Assembly (NCBI GenBank): GCA_945901855.1
Contig: CAMDLT010000010.1
Coordinates: 1 to 64,000 of the forward strand
Origin: Asaia bogorensis
Lineage (GTDB): Bacteria; Pseudomonadota; Alphaproteobacteria; CACIAM-22H2
Length of the DNA stretch: 64,000 nt
Reading direction: 5' to 3'
Below the pieces are notes generated by a model, which saw nothing but the letters and a program-made list of their open reading frames with translations, searched no databases and had not been told where the DNA came from. The translations under genes and the position numbers were made by a program. Shown piece by piece: positions 1-9,062 of this stretch (the first letter of the stretch is position 1; every line of letters starts with the position of its first letter).

Positions 1-1182
1 CTCAATCCGCCGTCGCTGGGCCAGCGCGGGTTCCAGCCGCCGGTGCAGTTCGTGCTCGGCGGCTCAGACTACGAAACCTTGCGCGGCTGGCGCGATCTGC
101 TGATGCAGCGCGCGGCCCAGGAGCCGCGTTTCCTCAACGTCGACTCGAACTACCGCGAGACCAAGCCCGAACTGCGCGTGCGCATCGACCGCGCGCGCGC
201 GGCCGACATCGGCGTGTCGGTCGAAACGATCGGCCGCACGCTCGAGACGATGTTCGGTGCACGCAACGTTTCGACCTACGTGGATCGCGGCGAGGAGTAC
301 AACGTGATCCTGCAAGCGCGCCTGGAAGACCGCGCCACGCCGCGCGATCTTGCCAGCGTCTTCGTGCGCTCGGGCACCACGCAGCAGCTGATCCCGCTCT
401 CGACGCTCGTCACGCTTGCCGAGGCGGCGGGTCCAGCCGAGCTCAACCGGCTCGACCGGCTGCGCTCGATCACCATCTCGGCCTCGCTCGCGCCCGGCTT
501 CACGCTGGGCGAAGCGCTGACCTTGATGGAAGGGTTCGCGCGCGAAGTGCTGCCGCCCGAAGTGCGCATCGGCTATCTCGGGCAGAGCCGCGAGTTCAAG
601 GAATCGGCCTCGTCGATCTACTTCACCTTCGGCCTGGCGCTGCTGGTGGTGTTCCTGGTGCTGGCGGCGCAGTTCGAAAGCTGGATCCATCCGCTGATCA
701 TCATGCTGGCGGTGCCGCTGGCGCTGACCGGGGGCTTGGGCGCGCTCTACTTCACGGGCATCTCGCTCAATGTCTACAGCCAGATCGGCATGATCTTGCT
801 GATCGGGCTGATGGCCAAGAACGGGATCCTGATCGTCGAGTTTGCCAACCAGCTGCGCGACGAAGGGGCCGACGTGCGCACGGCCGTGCTCGAAGCGTCG
901 GTTGCGCGCTTGCGGCCCATTTTGATGACCTCGATCGCCACCGTGTTCGGCGCCGTTCCGCTTGCCGACGCGCACGGCGCAGGCGCCGAGAGCCGCGAAG
1001 CGATCGGCTGGGTCATCATCGGGGGCGTTTCGTTCGCCACGGTGCTGACCAGCTTCGTGATCCCGTGCCTCTATCTGCTGCTGGCCCGGTTCACCAAACC
1101 CGTGGGCGCCATCGCCCAGCGCCTGGCCCAGCAGGAACGCTCGCACCAAGGCGCCCACCCCACGCCGCACGCGGCCGAATAG
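1..1182 (+). CDS. RND-family efflux permease, C-terminal part (5' end outside window)
   Basis: This is the last 393 residues of an inner-membrane proton-driven RND efflux pump of the AcrB/MexB (HAE1) type. The frame is open from base 1, so the ORF-track start at 43 is not the true start. The N-terminal part visible here is porter-domain sequence. It is followed by a run of transmembrane helices containing the family signatures LVVFLVLAAQFESW and KNGILIVEFANQL. The C-terminus is short, polar and His/Pro-rich. Such pumps work with a periplasmic adaptor and an outer-membrane channel, which presumably lie upstream. The substrate cannot be told from this part. The next gene starts on the base after the stop codon, which suggests one transcript. 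Confidence 0.9.
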   Translation, partial: LNPPSLGQRGFQPPVQFVLGGSDYETLRGWRDLLMQRAAQEPRFLNVDSNYRETKPELRVRIDRARAADIGVSVETIGRTLETMFGARNVSTYVDRGEEYNVILQARLEDRATPRDLASVFVRSGTTQQLIPLSTLVTLAEAAGPAELNRLDRLRSITISASLAPGFTLGEALTLMEGFAREVLPPEVRIGYLGQSREFKESASSIYFTFGLALLVVFLVLAAQFESWIHPLIIMLAVPLALTGGLGALYFTGISLNVYSQIGMILLIGLMAKNGILIVEFANQLRDEGADVRTAVLEASVARLRPILMTSIATVFGAVPLADAHGAGAESREAIGWVIIGGVSFATVLTSFVIPCLYLLLARFTKPVGAIAQRLAQQERSHQGAHPTPHAAE

Positions 1183-2337
1183 ATGGCTGTCGGCGATCTG
1201 ATGCCCGGCGATGCCATGCGTGTCGATGTCGCGATCGTCGGTGCGGGCATCGTCGGCGCCTCGGTCGCGATGCGGTTGGCCGCCACGCATCGCGTGCTGC
1301 TGATCGAAGGCGAGGACCGGCCGGGCTACCACACGACCGGCCGCTCGGCCGCGCTGTTCGAGGAGGCGTACGGCCCAGCGATCGTACGCAAACTCACCCG
1401 CGCCAGCCGCGCCTTTCTTGAAACGCCGCCGCCGGGTTTTGCGGCATCGGCGCTGCTGCAGCCGCGCGGCTGCCTGTTCGTGGCCCCGGCCGGCCGGGAA
1501 GCGGCAGCGGACGAAGCGCTGGCCCAAGCCCTGCCCGGAACAGTGCGCGAAATTTCAAGCGCCGATGCCGTGCGCGCCTGCCCCGCGCTCGATCCGGGCT
1601 GGATCAAGCGCGTGATCGAAGAACCTGGCTCCATGGACATGGACGTGCACGCGATCCACCAGGGCTATCTGCGCAGCGCCAAGGCGGCGGGTGCCGTACT
1701 TGTGTGCGACGCGCGCGTGACGCAAATCGCGCAAGCGAACGGCATATGGCACATCGCGACAACCGCCGGGCGCTTCGCGTCTGTGCATCTGGTCAACGCG
1801 GCGGGCGCTTGGGCCGACGAAATCGCCGCACTGGCCGGGCTTTCGACGGTCGGTCTGGTGCCCAAGCGCCGCACGGCCTTCGTGTTCGACGCCCCCGAAC
1901 ACGCGGCCACGCTGGCGCGTTGGCCGATGGTCGTGGATATCGACGAATCCTTCTATTTCAAGCCCGAGGCGGGACAACTGCTCGCCTCGCCCGCCGACGA
2001 AACGCCCTCGCCGCCGTGCGACGCGCAGCCCGAAGACATCGACATCGCCGAGTGCGCGGCCCGCATCGAAGCGGCAAGCGCGCTGCGCATCGCGCGCGTC
2101 AAACGCAAATGGGCGGGCTTGCGCAGCTTCGTTGCCGACAAAGTGCCGGTGCTGGGTCCGGACAAGCATTGCGCCAATTTCCATTGGGCGGCAGCAGTCG
2201 GCGGCTACGGCATCATGACAAGCCCGGCCGTCGGCCGCATCGTGGCAGCGGGCGTATGCGGCCAAAACCTGCCCGACGACGTCCTTGCGGCGAACATCGC
2301 CTGGGCGGATATCGGCCCTGGCCGGTTCGCGGCTTAG
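1183..2337 (+). CDS. FAD-dependent D-amino-acid dehydrogenase, DauA-like
   Basis: A 384-residue flavoprotein of the DAO/DadA family. The N-terminus carries the FAD-binding Rossmann motif VGAGIVGASVA. Several stretches recall Pseudomonas D-arginine dehydrogenase DauA as I remember it: GYHTTGRSAALFEEAYG, HQGYLRSAK, NAAGAWADEIA, KRRTAFVF, DESFYFKPEAG and KWAGLRSFVAD. The family oxidises D-amino acids to the imino acid, which hydrolyses to the 2-oxo acid, and passes electrons to a quinone. The start at 1183 abuts the RND stop. An in-frame ATG at 1216 would put the Rossmann motif nearer the N-terminus and is equally plausible. Substrate specificity is inferred from resemblance only. Confidence 0.8.
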   Translation: MAVGDLMPGDAMRVDVAIVGAGIVGASVAMRLAATHRVLLIEGEDRPGYHTTGRSAALFEEAYGPAIVRKLTRASRAFLETPPPGFAASALLQPRGCLFVAPAGREAAADEALAQALPGTVREISSADAVRACPALDPGWIKRVIEEPGSMDMDVHAIHQGYLRSAKAAGAVLVCDARVTQIAQANGIWHIATTAGRFASVHLVNAAGAWADEIAALAGLSTVGLVPKRRTAFVFDAPEHAATLARWPMVVDIDESFYFKPEAGQLLASPADETPSPPCDAQPEDIDIAECAARIEAASALRIARVKRKWAGLRSFVADKVPVLGPDKHCANFHWAAAVGGYGIMTSPAVGRIVAAGVCGQNLPDDVLAANIAWADIGPGRFAA

Positions 2338-2353
2338 GCTGGGGACGGCGGCG

Positions 2354-2707
2354 ATGGACCCCGGCGAACTTGCGGCCAATGCGCGCCGCGCCACGTCGCT
2401 GTTGAAGGCGCTGGCCAACGAAAAGCGTCTGCAGGTGCTGTGCCTGCTGCTGGCGGGGGAACGCTCGGTCGGCGATCTCGAAGCGCAGGTCGGCCTGTCG
2501 CAGAGCGCGTTGTCGCAGCATCTGGCGCGCCTGCGCGCCGACGGGCTGGTCGCCACGCGCCGCCAAGCCCAGACGATCCACTACCGGATGGCCAGCGACG
2601 AGGCCAAAGCGCTGATCGAAACGCTCTACGCGCTTTATTGCGGCCCGTCGCAGAATGCCGCGCAAACGGTCCGAAAGAATCGCAAGCGCGCACCGCTTGG
2701 CGTATAA
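2354..2707 (+). CDS. ArsR/SmtB-family winged-helix transcriptional regulator
   Basis: A 117-residue DNA-binding protein. Residues about 10-75 form the ArsR winged helix, with LKALANEKRLQVLCLL leading to a recognition helix around LSQSALSQHLARLR, then a wing (LVATRRQAQTIHYRM). It resembles the BigR/YgaV branch. There is no obvious metal-binding CxC motif, so a metal sensor is unlikely. The ORF track starts at 2285 inside the upstream gene; ATG 2354 is preferred because GGGGAC lies about 8 bases upstream and the protein then has normal family length. It follows the DauA-like gene by 16 bases and could regulate it or the RND pump. The effector is unknown. Confidence 0.85.
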   Translation: MDPGELAANARRATSLLKALANEKRLQVLCLLLAGERSVGDLEAQVGLSQSALSQHLARLRADGLVATRRQAQTIHYRMASDEAKALIETLYALYCGPSQNAAQTVRKNRKRAPLGV

Positions 2708-2747
2708 GTCGGCCTCGCGTTTCGACCCGTTTAGCGGATTCGTCCCC

Positions 2748-3362
2748 ATGCTGTTCTCGGTTTTGCGTTTTGTCGCGGCCTTGGCTGTGACGTCGATGGC
2801 CATCGTCCAGGCCCCCGCCTCTGCGCAGACGAATGTCGGCGACGTGCGGGCGCCGGGGCGTCTCAACGCGCATTTGTACCGCGAGATGCCGACGGCGGGT
2901 ACGTTCCGCGTGCGCCCTTACGACGACACGCGCGACAATCGCCGCCTGCAAACGCAAATCGAGCGCGCGGTCGAACGGCAGGGCCGCAAGGTTGACAACC
3001 GGGCGGGCGAACTGGCGCTCAATTTCGAGCTTGAGGTGCGCCAGATCGGCCGCGCCGGCCCGCCGACTGGCATCGGCAGTTTCACGGCCGATCGCGACGA
3101 TGCGCGGCTGCGCCTCAATCTCTATTCGAACACCGAAGACAGCCTGACCAATCCGCGCCGCGCGGAATTGGGCAGCTCGGGTTCGGTCCAGTACACGATG
3201 GTGATATCGCTCGACGACGCGCGCGGCAACCGCGTGTGGCAGGGCACGGCAACGCTGCTTGGCACGCCCGGCGACGAGCAAAGCGCTTATGGCGCCATGG
3301 CGCGCGCCCTGCTCGACGAGCTGGGCCAAACCGCGCGCCAAAAACCGTTCCGCGTCGAATAG
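2748..3362 (+). CDS. Secreted protein of unknown function
   Basis: A 204-residue protein with a clear Sec signal peptide (hydrophobic core ALAVTSMAIVQ, likely cleavage after ASA) and no lipobox cysteine. The mature part has an alternating beta-strand-rich region with many Arg/Asp residues. It resembles in a general way the small periplasmic DUF4136-like proteins, but I do not recognise the family. ATG 2748 is chosen over the ORF-track start (2655) because it places the signal peptide at the N-terminus and clears the ArsR gene. It is 40 bases after the regulator and may be its target. Probably periplasmic. Confidence 0.65.
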   Translation: MLFSVLRFVAALAVTSMAIVQAPASAQTNVGDVRAPGRLNAHLYREMPTAGTFRVRPYDDTRDNRRLQTQIERAVERQGRKVDNRAGELALNFELEVRQIGRAGPPTGIGSFTADRDDARLRLNLYSNTEDSLTNPRRAELGSSGSVQYTMVISLDDARGNRVWQGTATLLGTPGDEQSAYGAMARALLDELGQTARQKPFRVE

Positions 3363-3798
3363 CGGTCTATGTTTGGCAGTTCTGTCGATATAGACTTCGA
3401 TCTTGAATAGATCGTGCTCGCACCGGCTTACCGGCCGGTCGCCAACGCGATACCGCTTTTGAGAAATTTTTAAGTCAGGCGACGTAGAGGGATACCCCTG
3501 CGCCCAATGACTCACAAATTACGAAAATTAACCGTCAAAAAAGTCATCGGCCGCCCACGCAGACGGCAAGAATTCGATAAAATACAAAGTATATCAGTAA
3601 TTTGACCATTCGCAGGGTGCGCCGATCATAGGACTTGCCGTCGCTGATTTCATCAAGTCGGCTTCGCAACGCAAGGCGTCGAGCGCACGTGACGCGCGCG
3701 ACGATGCGTATTTCCTGCACAATTTTTAGTGCGCTAAGGGATTGTTAAGGAAGCTCGCTCATTAATTGCGATGTCCTCGCAGCAAGGTGGAGAAAGCA
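3363..3798. other. AT-richer intergenic region upstream of the chemoreceptor
   Basis: About 430 bases with no convincing gene. Base composition drops towards AT compared with the flanking genes, as expected for a promoter region. A 10-base palindrome (ACCGGCCGGT) lies at 3430-3439. The region probably holds the terminator of the secreted-protein gene and the promoter of the chemoreceptor, but I cannot place either with confidence. The ORF-track frame entering from 2334-3515 on the minus strand is a shadow. Confidence 0.5.
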
Positions 3799-5511
3799 AT
3801 GGGCCTCCTCGTCAATATCTCGATCCGCGGCAAACTTGCCTTCATGATTTTTTTGGCGGCGGTCGGGATCGGCGTCGTGGCGTGGCAGAGTTTTGCGATC
3901 GCAACGGATCTTGCGCAAAGCCTCGCCCGCGTCGGCACGACGACAGCCGGAACGCGGCTGTTCATGACGGGCGACATGATGCACGACGCGCTCGCTGCCA
4001 ACGTCCAAGGCGCGCTGCGCCTGGGGCAATCGGCGGGTGCCGACGCCAAAAAGAACGCGATGGAAGCGACCGAGGCCAACGCGACGCGCTTTCTCGAATC
4101 CATGCGCGATGTGCAAGCGCTCGACCTTTCGCCCGATCTGCTCGCGGAAGTTCGCGCCGTCAGACCCACGCTTGAGCGCTACATCGCAATGGCCAAGGAT
4201 TTGGTCGCCGCCGCCTTTGCCGATCCCCAGCGCGCCGAACGCGACGAGGCTGCTTTCGATGCGGCCTTCGAAGAACTGGCCGACGCCCTTGAGGAGATCA
4301 GCGGACAGTTCGTCGCGTTCGCCGAAAGCGAGCGCGCGGCGGGCGAGCTGCGGGCGGCGCAGTTTCCGCAAATGCTCGCCCTCAGCGCGGGTTTCGCGCT
4401 TGCGCTGCTGGTCCTGGGCGCGGTCGCAATCCACAACGTGCTGGCAACGCCCATTTTGCGGCTCAACGAGGGCATGAAGCGTCTGGCGCAGGACGAGATC
4501 GATATCGAACTGCCCGCCACCGGACGGCGCGACGAAATCGGCGACATGGCCCGCGCCGTCCTGATTTTCCAGACCAGCGCCAAGGAAAACCGACGCCTGA
4601 AAGACGCGCAAGCCGCCCTCGAACGCGACGTTCGGGTCTCGCGCAAAAGGGCGCTCCTGGAAATGGCGGACGTCATCGAGCGCGAAACGCATCGCGCGGC
4701 CGATGCGGTCGCCGCGACGACCGGCAAAGCCGACGGCACGGCAAGCGACCTGTCGCAGCGCGCCAGCGGCGTCTCGAACGACAGCCTCAGCGTCGTTGCA
4801 TCGTCCGAACTCGCCCTTGCCAACGTCCAGTCGGTCGGCACCACGGCGCAGGGAATGTCGGAGTCCATTCGCAACATCGCATCCGAAGTGGCGCGCGCCG
4901 CGGACATCACCAGAAGCGCGGTGGACAGCGGCGACAAGGCCCAGGACACGATCCGCACCTTGTCGGAATCGGTTTCGAAAATTTCCGAAGTCGCCAAGCT
5001 GATCGGCTCGATCGCGGGGCAGACCAATCTGCTCGCCCTCAACGCCACGATCGAGGCGGCGCGCGCGGGCGATGCCGGCAAAGGTTTTGCCGTCGTGGCC
5101 TCGGAGGTCAAGAACCTTGCCAACCAGACCGGCCGCTCGACCGAAGACATCGACCGCCAGATCGGGGAGATCAACACCGCGACCCAAGCGGCCGTGGCGG
5201 CGGTGGCCGAAATCGGCGACCGCATTCGCGACGTTGCCGAGGTTGCGGGCGCGATCGCGCTGGCCATCGAATCACAAAACGCGTCGACCCTGGAAATCTC
5301 GCGCAATGTCGGCCAGACGATCGATGCGGTGCGCGATGTTTCGGCCAAGATTGGCGGCATCAGCCGCGCGGCCGACGCGGTCGGCGAGGGCGTTGCCGAC
5401 ATTCGCGCCACCATCCAGACCGCCAGCCGGTGCGTTGCGGATCTGCGCGAAAATTTGACCACCGTGGTCCGCAGCGCGGCCGAGGACGCCGATCGGCGAA
5501 TTTCCGCCTGA
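3799..5511 (+). CDS. Methyl-accepting chemotaxis protein
   Basis: A 570-residue transmembrane chemoreceptor. TM1 is at about residues 10-32 and TM2 at about 192-217, enclosing a periplasmic sensor domain of some 160 residues rich in helices. A HAMP linker follows (about 218-270). The cytoplasmic signalling coiled coil contains the conserved CheA/CheW hairpin GQTNLLALNATIEAARAG near residue 410. There is no CheR/CheB-tethering pentapeptide at the C-terminus. ATG 3799 is preferred over the TTG at 3766 because AAGGTGGAG sits 6-7 bases upstream. No che genes are nearby, so it is an orphan receptor signalling to a system elsewhere. The ligand is unknown. Confidence 0.93.
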   Translation: MGLLVNISIRGKLAFMIFLAAVGIGVVAWQSFAIATDLAQSLARVGTTTAGTRLFMTGDMMHDALAANVQGALRLGQSAGADAKKNAMEATEANATRFLESMRDVQALDLSPDLLAEVRAVRPTLERYIAMAKDLVAAAFADPQRAERDEAAFDAAFEELADALEEISGQFVAFAESERAAGELRAAQFPQMLALSAGFALALLVLGAVAIHNVLATPILRLNEGMKRLAQDEIDIELPATGRRDEIGDMARAVLIFQTSAKENRRLKDAQAALERDVRVSRKRALLEMADVIERETHRAADAVAATTGKADGTASDLSQRASGVSNDSLSVVASSELALANVQSVGTTAQGMSESIRNIASEVARAADITRSAVDSGDKAQDTIRTLSESVSKISEVAKLIGSIAGQTNLLALNATIEAARAGDAGKGFAVVASEVKNLANQTGRSTEDIDRQIGEINTATQAAVAAVAEIGDRIRDVAEVAGAIALAIESQNASTLEISRNVGQTIDAVRDVSAKIGGISRAADAVGEGVADIRATIQTASRCVADLRENLTTVVRSAAEDADRRISA

Positions 5512-5670
5512 AGATCGGCCCTAAGAATATGTAACCCTGCTGCTTGGCGGTTGTTTAATGCGCACAACAACGCCGCGCTTTCGCCATCGCTTTGTTCGGC
5601 GAGCGGCAAGCGGCGTCCGGACGCAGCCGCCGTTCGTGCGCGCCTGCGACCGGACGACAGATCCCGAAAT

Positions 5671-6030
5671 CTATGTTTTTTGCTGAAACTTCGCCCAGGC
5701 AAAAAAGATGCTGTATTGCACCGCCGACGGCGTTCGTTCGATTTCGCGGACGCTCGCCCCATCCGGCAGCAGCACGGACGCATTCGGATGCAGGATCACA
5801 TGCAACTCGCCAATATTGTGGAGCTTCGCGTCCGAAATCAGGCGTTGCAAATTTTCTTCCTGCGCTGCAACGTCGGGTTTGTCCGTCGCGGTATAGTGAC
5901 GCCACGCCTCTTTTGCCAGCCACGCGAAACCGCCCGTTGCAGCGATAAGCGCAAAGTCGCTCTTGGCCACCCGAATATCGAACTTGTCCGGCAGTTTTGT
6001 GAGGTCTATCGCGGTCGGGGCCAAAGACAT
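5671..6030 (-). CDS. Hypothetical protein, 119 residues
   Basis: The ORF track extends this frame to 6726, but the upstream part has low-complexity, non-protein-like composition. Starting at ATG 6030, with the strong Shine-Dalgarno AGGAGA just upstream, gives a well-composed 119-residue protein. It has a central segment FALIAATGGFAWLAKEAW that could be one membrane-associated or amphipathic helix, then a mixed alpha/beta part with LHVILHPNASVLLPDG. I do not recognise the family and cannot assign a function. It is convergent with the chemoreceptor gene, with 159 bases between the stops. Confidence 0.55.
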   Translation of the reverse strand: MSLAPTAIDLTKLPDKFDIRVAKSDFALIAATGGFAWLAKEAWRHYTATDKPDVAAQEENLQRLISDAKLHNIGELHVILHPNASVLLPDGASVREIERTPSAVQYSIFFAWAKFQQKT

Positions 6031-6814
6031 GGCTTCTCCTGTTGATGCAACTTTCGAAATGACAAAGCGCTTTGTGAGCATAGTGCCAGAACGGCAGCCT
6101 TCAAGCCGGCAGGGTTTGATCGAAAACCGCAGACAGCGCCATCGCTTTGGACCCATCCGCGCCGGTGACGGGCAAACGCCCGAGCCTTCGACGGCACACG
6201 CACATGGTCCGAACCGACATCCCTCGGATAGCCGGAAGAACTCAATAAACGTTAGCATTCGACCGACTTGTCGGGAAGCCACGTCTTTCATGCGGAGAAT
6301 CCGATGTTGCGTCGCCTGGGATTTGGGGTCGTTCCATCCGCTTTCGCGCGCGACTTGGATCTGTCCCCGAACGCATCGAGTTTCAGCACGCCAAGCGGCT
6401 GCACGGCGGGCGATCGCCAAGGAACTTTTCGCGCTGCGAAAGGCCGGCGGCAAATGCCAGAATTTGTGCTTGGTCCACGCAACCCTCGACGCATTCGATC
6501 CGACGTGCGCCGATCGGCCGGCAAGGTTTCGGGCCAAAGATAAAGTAATAAATCTGATATCGGTATAAAAACTTATACATTGCAAATACCAGAACAAAAT
6601 ATTCCACTGCCGCCATCGTCTCTCGCGGGCGGGCGCTGTTTGACAAGTGAAGAGGATTTTGGGCCAAGGACGCCGTTTGCGCGTCACCCGCTGATCGTCG
6701 GCGTGGTTACATGTCAGCAATATCAAGGCGATAAATAGGTAACCGTCGCCTCTGGTCGCCTGCCGTTGCCTAATTCGCCTTGCTTGCAGCCCGGCGTTGC
6801 GTTAACCCCGAACC
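6031..6814. other. Long intergenic region without a supported gene
   Basis: Nearly 0.8 kb with no frame showing the codon pattern of neighbouring genes. Frames at 5963-6568 (+) and 5671-6726 (-) are open but have poor composition. The stretch 6541-6600 is clearly AT-rich and may hold promoter elements for the gene at 6815. The region could contain degraded coding sequence or a small RNA, but I see no specific evidence for either. Confidence 0.4.
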
Positions 6815-7618
6815 ATGCTCCAGCAAGCTCAAATCGATCGCGTCGCAAGCTTGATCGCCGAGATTGCCGCGACGGCCATCGTGCCGCGCTTCCAGGCTTT
6901 GGCGGCGCACGAAATTGCACTCAAAGGGCCCGGCGACTACGTGACCGCCGCCGATCTGGAGGCCGAGGCGTTGCTGGCCCCGGCCTTGGCCGCGATCGTG
7001 CCCGGCAGCGTCGTGGTCGGCGAGGAAGCCGTCGCCAAGGATCCGACCGTGCTCGAACGGCTTGGCCAAAATGCGCCGGTGTGGATCGTCGATCCGCTCG
7101 ACGGGACCGGGAATTTTGCGCAAGGCCGCCGCCCGTTCTGTTCGATCGTGGCGTTGGCGGTGGCAGGAAAACCCGTCGCAGGCTGGATTTTGGAACCGCT
7201 GACTGGCGATCTTTTGGTTGCAGGATTGGGTTTGGGCGCGCGCTTCAACGGTGTACCCGCCGTTCTTTCGGGCGGACGCGCCGGGGCCGTCTACGGCAAC
7301 AAACTGCGCAAGCGCGCCTCGTCCAGCGGCGCGTTCGAGGGCTTCGTCGACGATCGCTGCGCGGGCTCGGTCTATCTCGATCTGGCGCGCGGGCGCATCG
7401 GCTTCGGGGCCTTCACCCGCACGCTGCCCTGGGACCATGCGGCGGGCACGCTGGCGGTGGCCGAAATGGGCGGAACGAGCGCGTTTCTCGACGACCGCAC
7501 CGCCTACGACGTTCGCCGCCACACGGGGCCGCTGCTGCACGCCGCCTCCAAAGCCGAATGGGACGCGATCGGCGCCGTGCTGCTGGATCAGTCGAGCAGC
7601 ACCAGCAAGGCGCCGTAA
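6815..7618 (+). CDS. Inositol-monophosphatase-family phosphatase
   Basis: A 267-residue Mg-dependent phosphatase. The family metal and active-site motifs are present: GEE (about residue 68), DPLDGTGNF with D93 and D96, and WDHAAGTLAVAE with D207. Members hydrolyse inositol monophosphate, histidinol phosphate (HisN) or 3'-phosphoadenosine phosphate (CysQ), and motifs alone do not separate these. The N-terminal YVTAADLEAE corresponds to the usual DxVTxxD region. Its 3' end overlaps the convergent membrane-protein gene by 31 bases. The protein is cytoplasmic. Confidence 0.88.
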   Translation: MLQQAQIDRVASLIAEIAATAIVPRFQALAAHEIALKGPGDYVTAADLEAEALLAPALAAIVPGSVVVGEEAVAKDPTVLERLGQNAPVWIVDPLDGTGNFAQGRRPFCSIVALAVAGKPVAGWILEPLTGDLLVAGLGLGARFNGVPAVLSGGRAGAVYGNKLRKRASSSGAFEGFVDDRCAGSVYLDLARGRIGFGAFTRTLPWDHAAGTLAVAEMGGTSAFLDDRTAYDVRRHTGPLLHAASKAEWDAIGAVLLDQSSSTSKAP

Positions 7619-8991
7619 AGCGCGAGGCACGCCGCCGCCCAGGGCAGATTCCAGACCCGGAACACGGTGGGGTTGCGGCCCAGGATGCGCGCCAGAATCA
7701 TCGAGCCGCCCGAATAGGCCGACAACGTCGCCGACAGCGACCAGCCGACCTGGATCGCCAGCACAAGCCCGAGCGCATCCAACGGCGACGCCTGCATGCC
7801 CAGCACCGCCGCCCCCGCGACGGCGCTCGTGACCAGCGCCACAATGCCGAGCTGCGAACCCACGATGATAAAAATCACGACCGCCAGCGCCAGCACGGGG
7901 CCCGGCAACGCGGCCGCATCGAGCAGCGCCGAGACGCCCAAGCCCTTCAGCAGAAAGGTCAGCGTCACGCCAAGCGAACTCGCCGAACCGAGCACGATCT
8001 GCTCGCCGCGCGCATCGGGCACATAGCGGCGCACGTGGCGGCGCAAGCGCCGGACCAGCGCGGGCAGCGCGACACGCGGCCAGCGCCGCGCGTATTGGAC
8101 CGCGAGCCAGCCGATCGCAAAGACGCAGGCGATCCACGCGATCGCCTCGACCATGCCGATGCCCGCCACGGCTTTGGCAGCAAGCACGCTCGCAACGAGC
8201 CCCACAACGATGCCGAGCATCGGCAGGGCTGCCGTTGCGGGCGGAACCGGACCCAAGCGCGGCGGGGCGTGGCGTTTGGACGGCGGCCAGCGCAGCCGAT
8301 CGACGATCCACGCGACGGCCAAAAACAGCGCTGCCAGCGCCATCGCGGGCGGCCCCATCTGGAACCACGTCACGCCCGGCACCATCGCCAGCGTGAAGGC
8401 CACCGAGATCGCCATCGGGGACCACACCAGCATCGCGAAGAAACCTTGCAACAGCGCGACGTTCATCCGTTCCTCGCGGATCGCCACGATCGCCGCATCG
8501 CCGCCCGCTGCCGCCAGCGTGTTCGCCCGGTTGATCAGCGTACCGAGCAGCGTCACCGCCCCCATGTTGAGGGCGATGCCAAAACCATGGCCGCCCAACG
8601 CTATCGCCATGAAGCGGCGGCTTGGCGACTGCATAATCAGCCATTGTCCGCAGCGGCGCACCGCACGCGACGTGCGGGCGGCATCGCGCAGCAGGCCAAG
8701 CGCCGTCATCAGCGCCACAAACGTGGTGCCGCGGTCGAGGGCGGTTCCCAGCGTCGAAGGCCAGTCCGCATCGAGCCAAACGACGCCGACGGCGCCCACC
8801 AGTGCTGCTGCCAAAAACAGCCGCTCGGTTGTGCGCATTCGGGGCCACACGGCGGCGAGCCACACGACCAGCAACGCAAGGGCGAGCCCCCGCAGCGGCG
8901 CGAATCCGACCGCGCACTGGGCGAGGGTCGCAAGCGTCAGGGCAACGGGCAGCCAGACGGCTAAACCGTCGCGGAAATTGGAAAAGCGCAC
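7588..8991 (-). CDS. Multi-pass integral membrane protein of unknown function
   Basis: A 467-residue protein with roughly 11-12 hydrophobic segments, a hydrophilic Arg-rich loop in the middle (around RRWPRVALPALVRRLRR) and a C-terminal helical half containing IVGSQLGIVALVTSAVAG. The general layout (two helical halves with a basic central loop) recalls ion or organic-acid transporters, but I recognise no signature, so a transport role is only an inference. The predicted start is a GTG at 8991 with no strong ribosome-binding site, so the exact start is uncertain. It is divergent from the RlmM-like gene and overlaps the phosphatase gene tail to tail. Confidence 0.8.
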   Translation of the reverse strand: MRFSNFRDGLAVWLPVALTLATLAQCAVGFAPLRGLALALLVVWLAAVWPRMRTTERLFLAAALVGAVGVVWLDADWPSTLGTALDRGTTFVALMTALGLLRDAARTSRAVRRCGQWLIMQSPSRRFMAIALGGHGFGIALNMGAVTLLGTLINRANTLAAAGGDAAIVAIREERMNVALLQGFFAMLVWSPMAISVAFTLAMVPGVTWFQMGPPAMALAALFLAVAWIVDRLRWPPSKRHAPPRLGPVPPATAALPMLGIVVGLVASVLAAKAVAGIGMVEAIAWIACVFAIGWLAVQYARRWPRVALPALVRRLRRHVRRYVPDARGEQIVLGSASSLGVTLTFLLKGLGVSALLDAAALPGPVLALAVVIFIIVGSQLGIVALVTSAVAGAAVLGMQASPLDALGLVLAIQVGWSLSATLSAYSGGSMILARILGRNPTVFRVWNLPWAAACLALYGALLVLLD

Positions 8992-9062
8992 GGCGGCAAG
9001 TGTGGCTCGCGCGCAGCGACGCTGGCAAGTGCCGCTCCGTTCGGCCTATAGTCCCGCCGATC

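Noticed and set aside
3430-3439. ACCGGCCGGT palindrome
   Set aside because: Short GC palindromes are frequent in this composition, and nothing ties it to a promoter.
5671-6726. Full 351-residue version of the minus ORF
   Set aside because: Only the last 119 residues have protein-like composition, and a strong Shine-Dalgarno precedes the internal ATG at 6030.
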